Origin: Streptomyces sp. VRA16 Mangrove soil
GTDB lineage: Bacteria > Actinomycetota > Actinomycetes > Streptomycetales > Streptomycetaceae
NCBI RefSeq assembly: GCF_017377775.1
Contig: NZ_JAFVLN010000027.1
Location: 28,660-92,659 of the forward strand
DNA: 64,000 nucleotides
Direction of reading: 5' to 3'
Shown here: one piece after another, positions 44,502 to 53,043 of the stretch
How positions within the stretch are numbered: position 1 is the first letter of the stretch
How the letters are laid out: each line of letters opens with the position of its first letter
The notes under the pieces: generated by a model
Told to the model about the DNA's origin: nothing
Seen by the model: only the letters and a program-made list of their open reading frames with translations
Databases searched by the model: none
Program-made: the position numbers and the translations under genes

Positions 44502-45806
44502 GTGACGACGACGCAGACCTCCGCATCCAGCACTCCGACCGGCTCCGCCGCCGGTGGTCCGGGCACCCTGTGGGCCTGGGCCGCCGCCGCGGTGACCTTC
44601 GTGACGATCATCGGCGCCGCCGCCTTCGCCTCGCTGCCCGGCCTGCTCATCGAGCCGCTGCACGACGAGTTCGACTGGTCGCGCGGCACCATCGGATTCG
44701 CCGTGTCCGTGAACCTCGCGCTGTACGGGGTCACGGCGCCGTTCGCCGCCGCGCTCATGGACCGGTTCGGCATACGCAAGGTCGTGGCGGTCGCGCTGAG
44801 CGTGATCTCGCTCGGTTCGCTGCTGACCGTGTGGATGACGGCGGCCTGGCAACTGGTCCTGTGCTGGGGGGTGTTGGTGGGGCTCGGCAGCGGTTCGATG
44901 GCGCTCGCCTTCGCCGCGACCGTCACCAACCGCTGGTTCGTCGCCCGGCGCGGGCTCGTGACGGGCATCCTGACCGCGGCCGGCGCCTCGGGGCAGCTGA
45001 TCTTCCTTCCGCTGCTCTCCTGGATCGTGGAGAAGCACGACTGGCGGCCCGCCGCGGTGACCGTCTCCCTCGCCGCGCTCGCCGTCGTCCCGTTCGTGTG
45101 GCTGCTGCTGCGCGACCATCCGGCCGACGTGGGCGTACGGCCGTACGGCGCCACGGAGTTCGTGCCGAAGCCCGCGCCGGTCACGGGCGCGGCGCGGCGG
45201 GCGCTCGGGGTGCTGTCCAGGGCCGCGCGGACCGGTCCCTTCTGGCTGCTCGCCGGGACGTTCGCGATCTGTGGCGCCTCGACCAACGGCCTGGTCAAGA
45301 CGCACTTCGTGCCCGCCGCGCACGATCACGGGATGCCGGTGACGGCCGCGGCGTCGCTGCTCGCGGTGATCGGGGTGTTCGACGTCGCCGGGACGATCGC
45401 CTCCGGCTGGTTCACCGACCGCTTCGAGGCGCGGCGGCTGCTCGCCGTGTACTACGCGCTGCGGGGCGTCTCCCTGGTCTTCCTGCCGGTGCTGCTCGCG
45501 CCGTCCGTCCATCCGCCGATGCTGTTCTTCATCGTCTTCTACGGACTCGACTGGGTGGCCACCGTGCCGCCGACCATCGCGCTGTGCCGGGAGCACTACG
45601 GGGAGGACAGCGCGATCGTGTTCGGGTGGGTGCTGGCATCGCACCAGGTGGGGGCGGCCGTGGTGGCGTTCCTCGGCGGTGTCGCGCGCGACGTGTTCGG
45701 CTCGTACGACGTGGTCTGGTACGCGTCCGGGGGGCTCTGCGCGGCTGCGGCGCTGATGGCTCTGGTGATCCGGCGCGGTGCGGTTGCGCCGGCTCTGGGG
45801 GGCTAG
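44502..45806 (+). CDS. MFS transporter (oxalate/formate antiporter-like or monocarboxylate type)
   Basis: 434 residues, about twelve helices, with the N-terminal AWAAAAVTFVTIIGAAAFA, a conserved RFGIRKV loop between helices 2 and 3, and FLLRDHPADVGVRPYG-like cytoplasmic loop near 205. The extended cytoplasmic C-terminus is short. GTG 44502 without a clear RBS. It is divergent from a GlxA-like regulator, a common arrangement for an importer of the regulator's effector. Confidence 0.87.
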   Translation: MTTTQTSASSTPTGSAAGGPGTLWAWAAAAVTFVTIIGAAAFASLPGLLIEPLHDEFDWSRGTIGFAVSVNLALYGVTAPFAAALMDRFGIRKVVAVALSVISLGSLLTVWMTAAWQLVLCWGVLVGLGSGSMALAFAATVTNRWFVARRGLVTGILTAAGASGQLIFLPLLSWIVEKHDWRPAAVTVSLAALAVVPFVWLLLRDHPADVGVRPYGATEFVPKPAPVTGAARRALGVLSRAARTGPFWLLAGTFAICGASTNGLVKTHFVPAAHDHGMPVTAAASLLAVIGVFDVAGTIASGWFTDRFEARRLLAVYYALRGVSLVFLPVLLAPSVHPPMLFFIVFYGLDWVATVPPTIALCREHYGEDSAIVFGWVLASHQVGAAVVAFLGGVARDVFGSYDVVWYASGGLCAAAALMALVIRRGAVAPALGG

Positions 45807-45848
45807 GGGGCTGCCGGGTGGTGGTTTCGTTGCGGGCTACCGGCCCGG

Positions 45849-45998
45849 TGGGGCTTCTCGCGCAGTTCCCCGCGCCCCTGAGATGCGCACCTTCGGTGCG
45901 GCATCTCCCTCGACGGGGAAGCTGCGCGCAGCGCATGTTTCAGGGGCGCGGGGCCGTACCCATCAGCGGCTTCGCCGCGGAGCGCGACCGGCCCCCAC
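45849..45998. repeat. Mosaic inverted repeat, copy E
   Basis: Longest copy. It has the GCGCAGTTCCCCGCGCC left arm and a 28-bp inner module (45880-45907) exactly the reverse complement of that in copy A, then the GCGCAGCGCATG block, GGGGCGCGGGGCC and a CCATCAGCGGCTTCGCCGCG block as in C and D. Lies between convergent MFS and flavin-reductase genes. Confidence 0.85.
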
Positions 45999-46084
45999 GC
46001 ACCCGCACCCCGCAACGAAAACGCCACACGGCAGACGCCCTCGAGAAGCACGCACCGGAGCCGCAGTCGCCGACGTGACCGGAG

Positions 46085-46702
46085 CTAGTCGTCGATCCGG
46101 GCGAACCGGCCCCGGTGGAACAGGAGCGGGCCCACCTCCGTGTCCGGCGCGCCCAGTGCCGTCACCCGGCCCACCACGATCAGGTGGTCGCCGCCGGTGT
46201 GCACGGCGTGGATCGCGCAGTCGATCCAGGCGGCGACGGAGCCCAGCCGCGGCGACCCGGAGACGGGCGCCGCGTCGTACTCCACGCCCGCGAACTTGTC
46301 GGCCCCGCTCACCGCGAACCCCCGGCACAGCGCGCCCTGGTCCGCGCCGAGCACGTTCACGCAGAAGACGCCCGCGCGGGCGATCCGGGGCCAGGTCGTC
46401 GACGTGCGCGCGACCATGAAGGCGACCAGCGGCGGGTCCAGGGAGAGCGAGGCGAAGGACTGGCAGGCGAACCCGGCGGGGGCGCCGCCGTCCTCGCCGG
46501 GGGCCGTGATCACGGTGACGCCGGAGGCGAACGTGCCGAGGACCCGGCGGAACTCGGCCGGGTCCACGGGCGCCCGCTCGTCGTCGCCGACGGCGCGCAG
46601 ATCGGGGCGGGGCAGCGTCTCCACGGGCCCGGACGACGTGGGGGAGCCGACGGACCTGAGGTACCGGACGACGGTGGCCGCCATCCCTGCGTGTCCCATC
46701 AT
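46085..46702 (-). CDS. Flavin reductase-like/FMN-binding oxidoreductase
   Basis: 205 residues of the flavin reductase family: LGTFASGVTVITA near 53-65, GFACQSFASLSLDPPLVAFMVAR near 77-99, CVNVLGADQ, and HLIVVGRVTAL near 173-183. It would supply reduced FMN to a monooxygenase. A CTGACGGGTCGTCAG palindrome 14 bp before the start ties it to the catabolic regulon; no partner oxygenase is adjacent, although the FMO at 54717 uses its own FAD. Start ATG 46702 or 46684. Confidence 0.88.
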   Translation of the reverse strand: MMGHAGMAATVVRYLRSVGSPTSSGPVETLPRPDLRAVGDDERAPVDPAEFRRVLGTFASGVTVITAPGEDGGAPAGFACQSFASLSLDPPLVAFMVARTSTTWPRIARAGVFCVNVLGADQGALCRGFAVSGADKFAGVEYDAAPVSGSPRLGSVAAWIDCAIHAVHTGGDHLIVVGRVTALGAPDTEVGPLLFHRGRFARIDD

Positions 46703-46715
46703 GGATCCATTGAAA

Positions 46716-46730
46716 CTGACGGGTCGTCAG
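46716..46730. promoter_or_regulatory. CTGACG-N3-CGTCAG operator 4
   Basis: CTGACGGGTCGTCAG, both arms perfect, 14 bp before the flavin reductase start, so it would overlap the transcription start or leader. Confidence 0.85.
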
Positions 46731-46784
46731 GTGTGAAGAGGTGTGCAGGCCCTCCTTCCGACCCGTTCGCCCCCCCCGGGTGCG

Positions 46785-47363
46785 TCAGGTCACGGGGAGC
46801 CGGGCCACCAGCAGCTCCACCCGCTGCTCGGTGTACTCCGCCGGCAGCCGCCCCGACCGGGTCAGGGTCGCCACCCCGTGCAGGCACGCCCAGAACACCT
46901 CGGTGAACAGGCCCGCCCCGACCCCGTCCCCCGCGACCTCGCCGAGGCTCTCCTGCAGCGCGGCGAACGCGTCCTTGAGGGGGGCCGGGGTGTCCTCCTG
47001 CGCGTAGGCGAGGCCGCCGTCGAGCTGGAAGATCGCGTCGTAGACCGCGGGGTTGCGGGCCGCGAAGTCGAGATAGGCGCGGGCGAGGGCGGCGACCCGC
47101 TCGCGCGGGCCGTCCACGGCGGCGGTCGCGGTGCGCACCGCCGCGGCCAGCTCGGTGGCGCCCTGGAGGGCCACGGCGCCGATGATCTCCCGCTTGCCGC
47201 GGAAGTGGCTGTAGAGGACGGGCTGGCTGTATTCGATGCGCTCGGCGAGCCGGCGGGTGGTGACCGCGTCCCAGCCCTGCGCCTCGGCGAGTTCACGGGC
47301 CGTCGTCACGATGAGGCGCTCGCGCTCCGCCCGCTCGCGCTCCTTGCGTTCTTGTACCGACAT
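46785..47363 (-). CDS. TetR-family regulator
   Basis: 192 residues. HTH residues 15-55 (ERLIVTTARELAEAQGWDAV, RLAERIEYSQPVLYSHFRGK); C-terminal domain resembles WHG-type TetR. ATG 47363 has no RBS and lies 10 bp from a CTAGC-N3-GCTAG palindrome, suggesting autoregulation. The divergent DUF1772 gene has another copy. It is not the obvious binder of the CTGACG sites because its own operators differ. Confidence 0.9.
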   Translation of the reverse strand: MSVQERKERERAERERLIVTTARELAEAQGWDAVTTRRLAERIEYSQPVLYSHFRGKREIIGAVALQGATELAAAVRTATAAVDGPRERVAALARAYLDFAARNPAVYDAIFQLDGGLAYAQEDTPAPLKDAFAALQESLGEVAGDGVGAGLFTEVFWACLHGVATLTRSGRLPAEYTEQRVELLVARLPVT

Positions 47364-47372
47364 GATTCGATC

Positions 47373-47385
47373 CTAGCACCGCTAG
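47373..47385. promoter_or_regulatory. CTAGC-N3-GCTAG operator A
   Basis: CTAGCACCGCTAG, perfect arms, 10 bp before the TetR start. Confidence 0.75.
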
Positions 47386-47423
47386 ACAATCGAGCGGCAG
47401 TAGGTCTAGCGTTGCCTCATCAG

Positions 47424-47436
47424 CTAGCAACGCTAG
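47424..47436. promoter_or_regulatory. CTAGC-N3-GCTAG operator B
   Basis: CTAGCAACGCTAG, perfect arms, 17 bp before the DUF1772 start. A half-site CTAGCGTTG lies between A and B at 47406, hinting at cooperative binding. Confidence 0.75.
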
Positions 47437-47452
47437 ATGCCGGGAGGGTGTC

Positions 47453-47899
47453 ATGTTCAGTGCGCTTGAGGTCGTCACCACTGTGCTCGTCGGCCTGATG
47501 GTGGGGGTGGAGTTCGCGGTCGCCTTCGTCATGGGGCCGATCCTCGACGCGCTGCCCGACGACAGCCGTCAGATGGGTCATGCGCACGGGGGCCGGATGC
47601 TCGGCGCCCTGATGCCGTTCTGGTACATCGGCTCGCTCGTCCTTGTCGGCGTCTGGGCCGGCACCGGCTGGCACCGCGACGGCTCCGGGCTCGTCGTCGG
47701 CGCAGGGGTGCTGCTGCTCGTCAGCGTGGTCATGTCGGTGCTGCTGCTCGTCCCGATCAACGACCGGAACAAGAACAACACCCCCGAGAACCGGCCCGCC
47801 GACTGGAAGGAGCAGCTGAAGCTCTGGCAGCGGCTGCACTACGTCCGCGTCGCCGTCATCGTCGGCGCCTTCACCCTGCTGGCCGCCGCCCTCGTCTGA
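47453..47899 (+). CDS. DUF1772-type integral membrane protein
   Basis: 148 residues with about four hydrophobic segments (LEVVTTVLVGLMVGVEFAVAF, YIGSLVLVGVWAG, LVVGAGVLLLVSVVMSVLLLV, VAVIVGAFTLLAAALV). The DUF1772/anthrone-oxygenase-like fold is used in some cofactor-free oxygenases, but catalytic roles cannot be inferred. GGGAGG precedes ATG 47453. Controlled with the divergent TetR gene through two shared palindromes. Confidence 0.8.
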   Translation: MFSALEVVTTVLVGLMVGVEFAVAFVMGPILDALPDDSRQMGHAHGGRMLGALMPFWYIGSLVLVGVWAGTGWHRDGSGLVVGAGVLLLVSVVMSVLLLVPINDRNKNNTPENRPADWKEQLKLWQRLHYVRVAVIVGAFTLLAAALV

Positions 47900-47946
47900 T
47901 CCTCGACACCTTCAACGCCCGCGTTCAACGCCCAAGGGGGGCACGC

Positions 47947-48375
47947 ATGTTGCTGAAGAAGATCAACACCGTTCTGACCGTCGCCTTCGTTCTCTTCATC
48001 CTCTGGTTCGGTACGGAGTTCATCCTGATCCCGCAGACCACGGCGCCGACCTACGGCTTCCCGACCTGGCCCTCCGGCGACGGCGGCGGCTTCCTGGTCC
48101 TCAAGGGGATCCGCGACGTCGTCATGGGCCTGGTCCTCGGCGTCCTGCTGGTGACGGGGCACCGGCGGGCGCTCGGCTGGGTCGTGCTCGTGGAGGCGTT
48201 CACGGCGTACGGCGACATGGCCACCGTGCTGTCCCACCACGGCTCCGTGGCCACCGCGCTCGGCGTGCACGGCCTGACCGCGACGCTGATGGCGGCCAAC
48301 GGTCTGCTCATCCTCTTCGAGACGCGCAGGCCCGCCGCCGTCGCCGCGGTGGCGCCCGCCGTGCGGCGCGCCTGA
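47947..48375 (+). CDS. Small membrane protein (DUF4267/DoxX-like)
   Basis: 142 residues, about four membrane segments (VLTVAFVLFILWFGTEFILI, LKGIRDVVMGLVLGVLLVTG, GWVVLVEAFTAYGDMATVL, GLTATLMAANGLLILFE). It follows the DUF1772 gene by 47 bp and shares its regulation by position. Function unknown. Confidence 0.8.
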   Translation: MLLKKINTVLTVAFVLFILWFGTEFILIPQTTAPTYGFPTWPSGDGGGFLVLKGIRDVVMGLVLGVLLVTGHRRALGWVVLVEAFTAYGDMATVLSHHGSVATALGVHGLTATLMAANGLLILFETRRPAAVAAVAPAVRRA

Positions 48376-48512
48376 CCCGGCCGCGGCGCCGCTCGGGCGG
48401 CAAGGTTCTTGCCTCAGGGGCAAAGCGTGAGGACTTGTTCAACATTCTGTTTATGCTCGTCGGCAACCCCTCGCCAGCCCTGACCTGCCTTTAGCTGCCC
48501 GGAGCCAGAGAA

Positions 48513-49001
48513 GTGACCACCCCCTCGCCCCGTCCGCGCATGCCGCACGCCCTGCACGCCCTGCGCGCCACCAGCTTCGCGATCGGCGCCCTGCTGCTGC
48601 TCGCCGCACTCGGGGTCCTGCTGCACCAGCCCCTGCTGATACCTCCGATCGCGGCCAGCGCCGCCCTGGTGCACGGCGCCCCCGGCCTGCCGATCTCCCA
48701 GCCGCGCAACCTCGTCGGCGGCCAGCTGCTCGCCGCCGCCATCGGCTACGGCACCCACGCCGTGACCGGCAGCACCAGCTGGGGCGCCGCGATCGCGGCC
48801 GGGCTCTCGCTCGGCGCGATGATGCTGACCGGCCTCTCGCACTCCCCGGCCGCCGCGACCTCGGTGATCGTGGTGCTCCAGGGGCCGCCCGTCGTGCCGT
48901 TCCTGCCGCTGCTGCTCCTGGCCACCGTGCTGCTCGTCGCCATCGGCATGCTGCCGGGCCGGGTCGGCGGGCACGCGGTCCGCTATCCGCTGGCCTGGTG
49001 A
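48513..49001 (+). CDS. HPP-family membrane protein
   Basis: 162 residues with about four helices and the HPP-type motif GAPGLPISQPRNLVGGQ near 56-72. HPP proteins include nitrite transporters, but short actinobacterial members are uncharacterised. GTG 48513 follows CCGGAGCC by about 8 bases. It is convergent with the enoyl-CoA hydratase gene, with no operon partner. Confidence 0.8.
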   Translation: MTTPSPRPRMPHALHALRATSFAIGALLLLAALGVLLHQPLLIPPIAASAALVHGAPGLPISQPRNLVGGQLLAAAIGYGTHAVTGSTSWGAAIAAGLSLGAMMLTGLSHSPAAATSVIVVLQGPPVVPFLPLLLLATVLLVAIGMLPGRVGGHAVRYPLAW

Positions 49002-49012
49002 GAGCGCGGGGT

Positions 49013-49819
49013 TCAGCGGCCTTCGTACGTCGGTGAGCGCCGCTCCACGAAGCTCGCCACGCCCTCCTGCGCGTCCCGCGTCGTCATGTTGAGTTCCTGG
49101 GCGGTGGCCTCGGCCGCGAACGCGGTGGCGCGGTCGCTGTCCAGGGAGGCGTTCACCAGCTGCTTGGTGAGGGCGAGGGCGCGGGTGGGGCCCGCCGCCA
49201 GGCGCTCGGCCCACTCGCGGGCGGTCTTCGTCAACTCTCCCTCCGGAACCACCCGGTTGACCAGGCCGAGCCGTTCCGCGTCGGCGGCCGGCAGCGCGTC
49301 GCCGAAGAACATCAGCTCCTTGGCGCGCTGCGGGCCGATCAGCCGGGGCAGGAGATAGGCGCCGCCGCCGTCCGGGACCAGGCCGCGCCGGACGAACACC
49401 TCGATGAAGCGGGCCGACTCGGTGGCCAGGACCAGGTCGCAGGCGAGGGCCAGGTGGGCGCCGATGCCGGCGGCGGTGCCGTTCACCGCCGCGATCACCG
49501 GTTTCTCGCAGTCCAGGATCGTGGCGATCAGGCGTTGGGCGCCGAGCCGGATCGTGCGGCTGACGTCGCCGGTGACGCGCTCTGCTGTGGCGGGGGCGCC
49601 GCGCAGGTCGGCGCCCGCGCAGAAGCCCTTGCCGGTCGCGGTGACGACCACGCAGCGGATGTCCGGGTCGGCGGAGGCCGCGGTGAGCAGGGCGATGATC
49701 TGCTCGCGCTGGTCCCAGGTGACGGCGTTCATCGCCGCGGGCCGATTGAGGGTGATCCAGGAGACGTTGTTCTCGGTGCGGTGCAGGATCTCGCCGTCGT
49801 TCGGGGGTGCGTCCGTCAT
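49013..49819 (-). CDS. Enoyl-CoA hydratase/isomerase
   Basis: 268 residues, crotonase fold: VVTATGKGFCAGADLRGAP near 58-76 (oxyanion), VNGTAAGIGAHLALACDLV near 112-130 and EVFVRRGLVPDGGGAYLLPR near 140-159. A catalytic Glu position corresponds to Val/Arg in VFVRR, so isomerase or other crotonase activity is also possible. No CTGACG site precedes it; instead a mosaic repeat lies between it and the upstream ADP-forming synthetase gene, which could be co-transcribed. Confidence 0.9.
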   Translation of the reverse strand: MTDAPPNDGEILHRTENNVSWITLNRPAAMNAVTWDQREQIIALLTAASADPDIRCVVVTATGKGFCAGADLRGAPATAERVTGDVSRTIRLGAQRLIATILDCEKPVIAAVNGTAAGIGAHLALACDLVLATESARFIEVFVRRGLVPDGGGAYLLPRLIGPQRAKELMFFGDALPAADAERLGLVNRVVPEGELTKTAREWAERLAAGPTRALALTKQLVNASLDSDRATAFAAEATAQELNMTTRDAQEGVASFVERRSPTYEGR

Positions 49820-49880
49820 GCCGGGCCGTCCGTTTCGGAGTGGTCGTCGCAGGGGCGTCTGCCGGGTGCGGGTGGTGGTG

Positions 49881-49983
49881 GGCTGGTCGCGCAGTTCCCC
49901 GCGCCCCTGAAAGGCCTGCGGCCTTCAGGGGGAGCTGCGCCCAGCGCATGCTTCAGGGCGCGGGGAACCGTGGGACCGGCCGC
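49881..49983. repeat. Mosaic inverted repeat, copy F
   Basis: GGCTGGTCGCGCAGTTCCCC left arm, GGCCTGCGGCCTTCAGG palindrome and GCGCCCAGCGCATGCTTCAGG block, then a decayed right arm (GGGGAACCGTGGGACC). Lies between two genes on the same strand. Confidence 0.75.
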
Positions 49984-50011
49984 AGGGCGCCCGCACCCGG
50001 GCGCGGGCCCC

Positions 50012-52234
50012 TCACCGGCACACGGCCAGCGCGTCCAGCGCCACCGCTCCCTGCCCCCGCGGCAGCACCATCAGCGGGTTGATGTCCAGCTCGGAGAGGC
50101 TGTCGCCGAGTTCGAGGGCCATGCGCTGGACCCGCAGGACGACCTCCACCAGGGCCTCGATGTCCGCCGGAGGCGCCCCGCGGACGCCGTCCAGGAGGGC
50201 GCGGCCGCGCAGTTCGTCGAGCATGACGCGGGCCTGGTCCTCGCCGAAGGGGGGCACGCGGACCGCGGTGTCGCGGAGCACCTCGACCAGGACGCCGCCC
50301 AGGCCCACCGTCACGGTCGGCCCGAACAGCTCGTCCTGGGTGACGCCGACGACCATCTCGACGCCGCGCTCGACCATCTGGCAGACGAGCACCCCGTCCA
50401 GGTCGATGTTCTCGTACCGGGCGATGTCGGTGAGCTCGCGGTACGCGTCCCGCACCTGGCTCGCCGACGTCAACGCGACCTTCACCAGGCCGAGTTCGGA
50501 CTTGTGGGTGAGCTGCGGCGCCGACGCCTTCATGACGACGGGGTAGCCGACGAGCGAGGCCGCGCGGACGGCGGCGGCGGCGCTGGTGACCAACTGCTCG
50601 CGCGGGACGCGGATCCCGTACGCGCGCAGCAGCTGCTTGGCCGCGTGCTCGCTGAGCTGGTGGCCGGGGCGCATCAGGTTCTGCGCCTTGCGGAAGGACG
50701 GCGACGGGCTGCGCGGCGCCTCGTCGAAGGGGGAGCGGTAGGAGGCGGTGAAGCGGTGGTGGTCGAGGTGGGCGCGGACCGCGCCGATGCAGTTGGAGAA
50801 CGTACGGAACGTCGCCACGCGCGAGGAGCCGAGGAGGGTCGTGCGGTAGGCGTCCTCGGTGCCGACCGGTGAGCCCCACACCACGCACACCAGCTTGTCC
50901 GTGCGCTCGGCCGCGTCCACCAGGTCCTGTGCGAGCTTGTCGCTCATCGGCGGGAACGGGCCGGTGATCGGGCAGATCAGCACGCCGACCGAGGGGTCGG
51001 CCAGGATCGCGTCGATGATCTTCCGGCCGCGCCAGTCGCCGACGGGGTGCCCGCCGTTGTCGACGGGGTTCGCGACGTTCAGGTACTCCGGTATCCACTG
51101 GTGCAGTTCGGTCTGCTTGGCCTCGGAGAGGGTGGGCAGGGTCAGGCCCGCCGCCGTCGCCAGGTCGGAGAAGTGGGCGCCGGTGCCGCCGGAGATCGAG
51201 TAGACGACGACGCCGTCCGCCTGCGGGGGCTTGGCGCGGGCCAACAGGGCCGCCGTGTCCTGGAGTTCGTCGAGCCCGTCGACCCGGATCACCCCGAACT
51301 GGCGCATCGCCGCGTCGACGACCGTGTCCGCGCCGGTCAGTTTTCCGGTGTGGGAGGCGGCCGTACGGGCGCCCGTCTCCGTGCGGCCCACCTTCACGGC
51401 CACCACCGGCACGCCCTCGCGCGCCGCCCGGTCGGCGGCGAGCAGGAACGACCGGCCGTCCTTGAGCCCCTCCACGTAACAGGCGATGGCACCGACCTCC
51501 GGCCGCTGCGCGAAGTACGAGATGAAGTCCGCGGTTTCGAGATCGGCCTCGTTGCCCGTGGGCGCCCAGTGTGAGAGGCGGATGCCCAGCTCCTGGAGGG
51601 TGAAGACCGGGCGGCCCTGGTGCCCGGACTGGGTGATCAGGGCGATGGCCGGGCCTTCGAGATCGTCGCGGAACCGCTCGAAGGCGTTGAGGTTGGTGTT
51701 CGGGCCGAGCAGCCGCAGGCCCGAGCGCCCGACGGCCGCCGCGAGCCGCTCCTGCGCCGCCGCGCCCGCCGCGCCGGTCTCGGCGAACCCGGAGGCGAAG
51801 GCGACCGCGAACTTCACCTTCGTGTCGGCGAGTTGCTCGATGACCGGCAGCGGGTCGGCGACCAGGAGGACCGCCAGGTCGACCTGTTCGGGGAGGTCCG
51901 CGACCGTCGCCGAACAGGGCAGCCCGAAGACCGTCTCGCGGGTCGGGTGCACCGGGTGCAGGCGCGCCCCGACCCGCTCCGCCCACGCCATCAGCTGCCG
52001 GGTGATCCCGGTGCCCGGCCGCCCCTCGGCGTCCGACGCCCCGACGACGGCGACGGACTCGGGCCGGAAGAACCGGTCCAGGTCCACCGTGTCGGCGTGC
52101 AGCGGGCGCCCGCTCACATCCGTGTCGTCGGCCGCGGCCCGGCCGTGCACCGCCGGGCCCGGCTGTTCCCCGCAGGCGATCACGCGGGCCCGGCGGGAGT
52201 CGGTGGTCAGGGTGCCGTACGTCGATCCAAGCAT
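50012..52234 (-). CDS. ADP-forming acyl-CoA/acetyl-CoA synthetase (fused alpha-beta)
   Basis: 740 residues. An N-terminal CoA-binding domain (SVAVVGASDAEGRPG near 60-74) and succinyl-CoA-synthetase-like domains, with phosphohistidine His295 in AASHTGKLTGAD, lead to a C-terminal ATP-grasp domain (about 530-740, PVVMKASAPQLTHKSELGLVKVAL). It interconverts acyl-CoA + ADP + Pi with acid + CoA + ATP, or acts as a CoA ligase. The first 45 residues, before LDRFFRP, lack a recognised fold. ATG 52234 with GGAG; two CTGACG palindromes are upstream, so it belongs to the regulon. Confidence 0.92.
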   Translation of the reverse strand: MLGSTYGTLTTDSRRARVIACGEQPGPAVHGRAAADDTDVSGRPLHADTVDLDRFFRPESVAVVGASDAEGRPGTGITRQLMAWAERVGARLHPVHPTRETVFGLPCSATVADLPEQVDLAVLLVADPLPVIEQLADTKVKFAVAFASGFAETGAAGAAAQERLAAAVGRSGLRLLGPNTNLNAFERFRDDLEGPAIALITQSGHQGRPVFTLQELGIRLSHWAPTGNEADLETADFISYFAQRPEVGAIACYVEGLKDGRSFLLAADRAAREGVPVVAVKVGRTETGARTAASHTGKLTGADTVVDAAMRQFGVIRVDGLDELQDTAALLARAKPPQADGVVVYSISGGTGAHFSDLATAAGLTLPTLSEAKQTELHQWIPEYLNVANPVDNGGHPVGDWRGRKIIDAILADPSVGVLICPITGPFPPMSDKLAQDLVDAAERTDKLVCVVWGSPVGTEDAYRTTLLGSSRVATFRTFSNCIGAVRAHLDHHRFTASYRSPFDEAPRSPSPSFRKAQNLMRPGHQLSEHAAKQLLRAYGIRVPREQLVTSAAAAVRAASLVGYPVVMKASAPQLTHKSELGLVKVALTSASQVRDAYRELTDIARYENIDLDGVLVCQMVERGVEMVVGVTQDELFGPTVTVGLGGVLVEVLRDTAVRVPPFGEDQARVMLDELRGRALLDGVRGAPPADIEALVEVVLRVQRMALELGDSLSELDINPLMVLPRGQGAVALDALAVCR

Positions 52235-52281
52235 CGCTCCGCCCGCTCCTGTGAGACAGCAACAACCCGGCGGCGTCATAG

Positions 52282-52296
52282 CTGACGCACTGTCAG
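52282..52296. promoter_or_regulatory. CTGACG-N3-CGTCAG operator 5a
   Basis: CTGACGCACTGTCAG (one mismatch), 48 bp upstream of the synthetase start. Confidence 0.75.
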
Positions 52297-52305
52297 ATTA
52301 CTGAA

Positions 52306-52320
52306 CTGACGCTCCGTCAG
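52306..52320. promoter_or_regulatory. CTGACG-N3-CGTCAG operator 5b
   Basis: CTGACGCTCCGTCAG, both arms perfect; centre-to-centre 24 bp from 5a, slightly over two helical turns. Confidence 0.85.
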
Positions 52321-52412
52321 GAACAGTGCTGCAGGGAAAGGATGGTGCGGGCGTGGACGCCGGGGCCCGCCGGGCCCCGGCCGCGGCCGATCCGAGGACC
52401 TAGGGTGTGCCG

Positions 52413-53039
52413 ATGCAGTCCTTCCCGTCTTCGCCGCCCTTCATATCGCCCAAGGAACTCAGACCCGGGCGGTACTGGTACGTCGTCGCGGCCGCCGTCG
52501 CGGTCGTGATGTGCCTGCTGGGCCTGGTCATCGGGGTGCTCCGGTTCAAGAGCGTCCTCGACTCCGTGGACACCGGTCACCGGTTCGTCAACGGCGACAC
52601 CATCACTCTCCAGCTCGAACCGGACGGCGACCGCGGGATCTGGGCCACCTACCCGGGCCCGTCCCCCGGCCCGAAGTGCGGCATCTCCGGGCCGGGCGAC
52701 CCCCGTCTCACCGATCCGGGAACGGATGTCTCCCTCACCCGGGACGAGACCTGGAACCTGATCTACACCTTCGACGTGCAGCGGAGCGGCTACTACAAGA
52801 TCACCTGCTCGTCGCAGGCGGAGACCCGGTACGCCCTCGGCAACGACGGCGGTGTCCTCGCGTTCGTCGGCGGGCTGGTCCTGGCCGTCGTGCTGCCGAC
52901 CGCCGGCGTCGGCATCTGTGCCGTCATCGTCGTGATCACCGCGCTGCGCCGCAACAGCCACCACAAGCGGCTGCTCGCCGAGCGGGCGGGATGCGGCGGT
53001 CACCCCGGGTACACCCGGTACCCGGGCCCCGGCCGCTGA
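52413..53039 (+). CDS. Hypothetical membrane protein with two helices
   Basis: 208 residues. Membrane helices lie near 22-43 (YWYVVAAAVAVVMCLLGLVIGV) and near 148-180 (VLAFVGGLVLAVVLPTAGVGICAVIVVITAL), enclosing an extracytoplasmic domain of about 100 residues with two cysteines (KCGISGPG and YKITCSS) that could form a disulfide. Not recognised. Start ATG 52413 or GTG 52407. It is divergent from the synthetase gene and so faces operators 5a/5b, but has none of the enzymatic features of the regulon. Confidence 0.7.
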   Translation: MQSFPSSPPFISPKELRPGRYWYVVAAAVAVVMCLLGLVIGVLRFKSVLDSVDTGHRFVNGDTITLQLEPDGDRGIWATYPGPSPGPKCGISGPGDPRLTDPGTDVSLTRDETWNLIYTFDVQRSGYYKITCSSQAETRYALGNDGGVLAFVGGLVLAVVLPTAGVGICAVIVVITALRRNSHHKRLLAERAGCGGHPGYTRYPGPGR

Positions 53040-53043
53040 CGGG

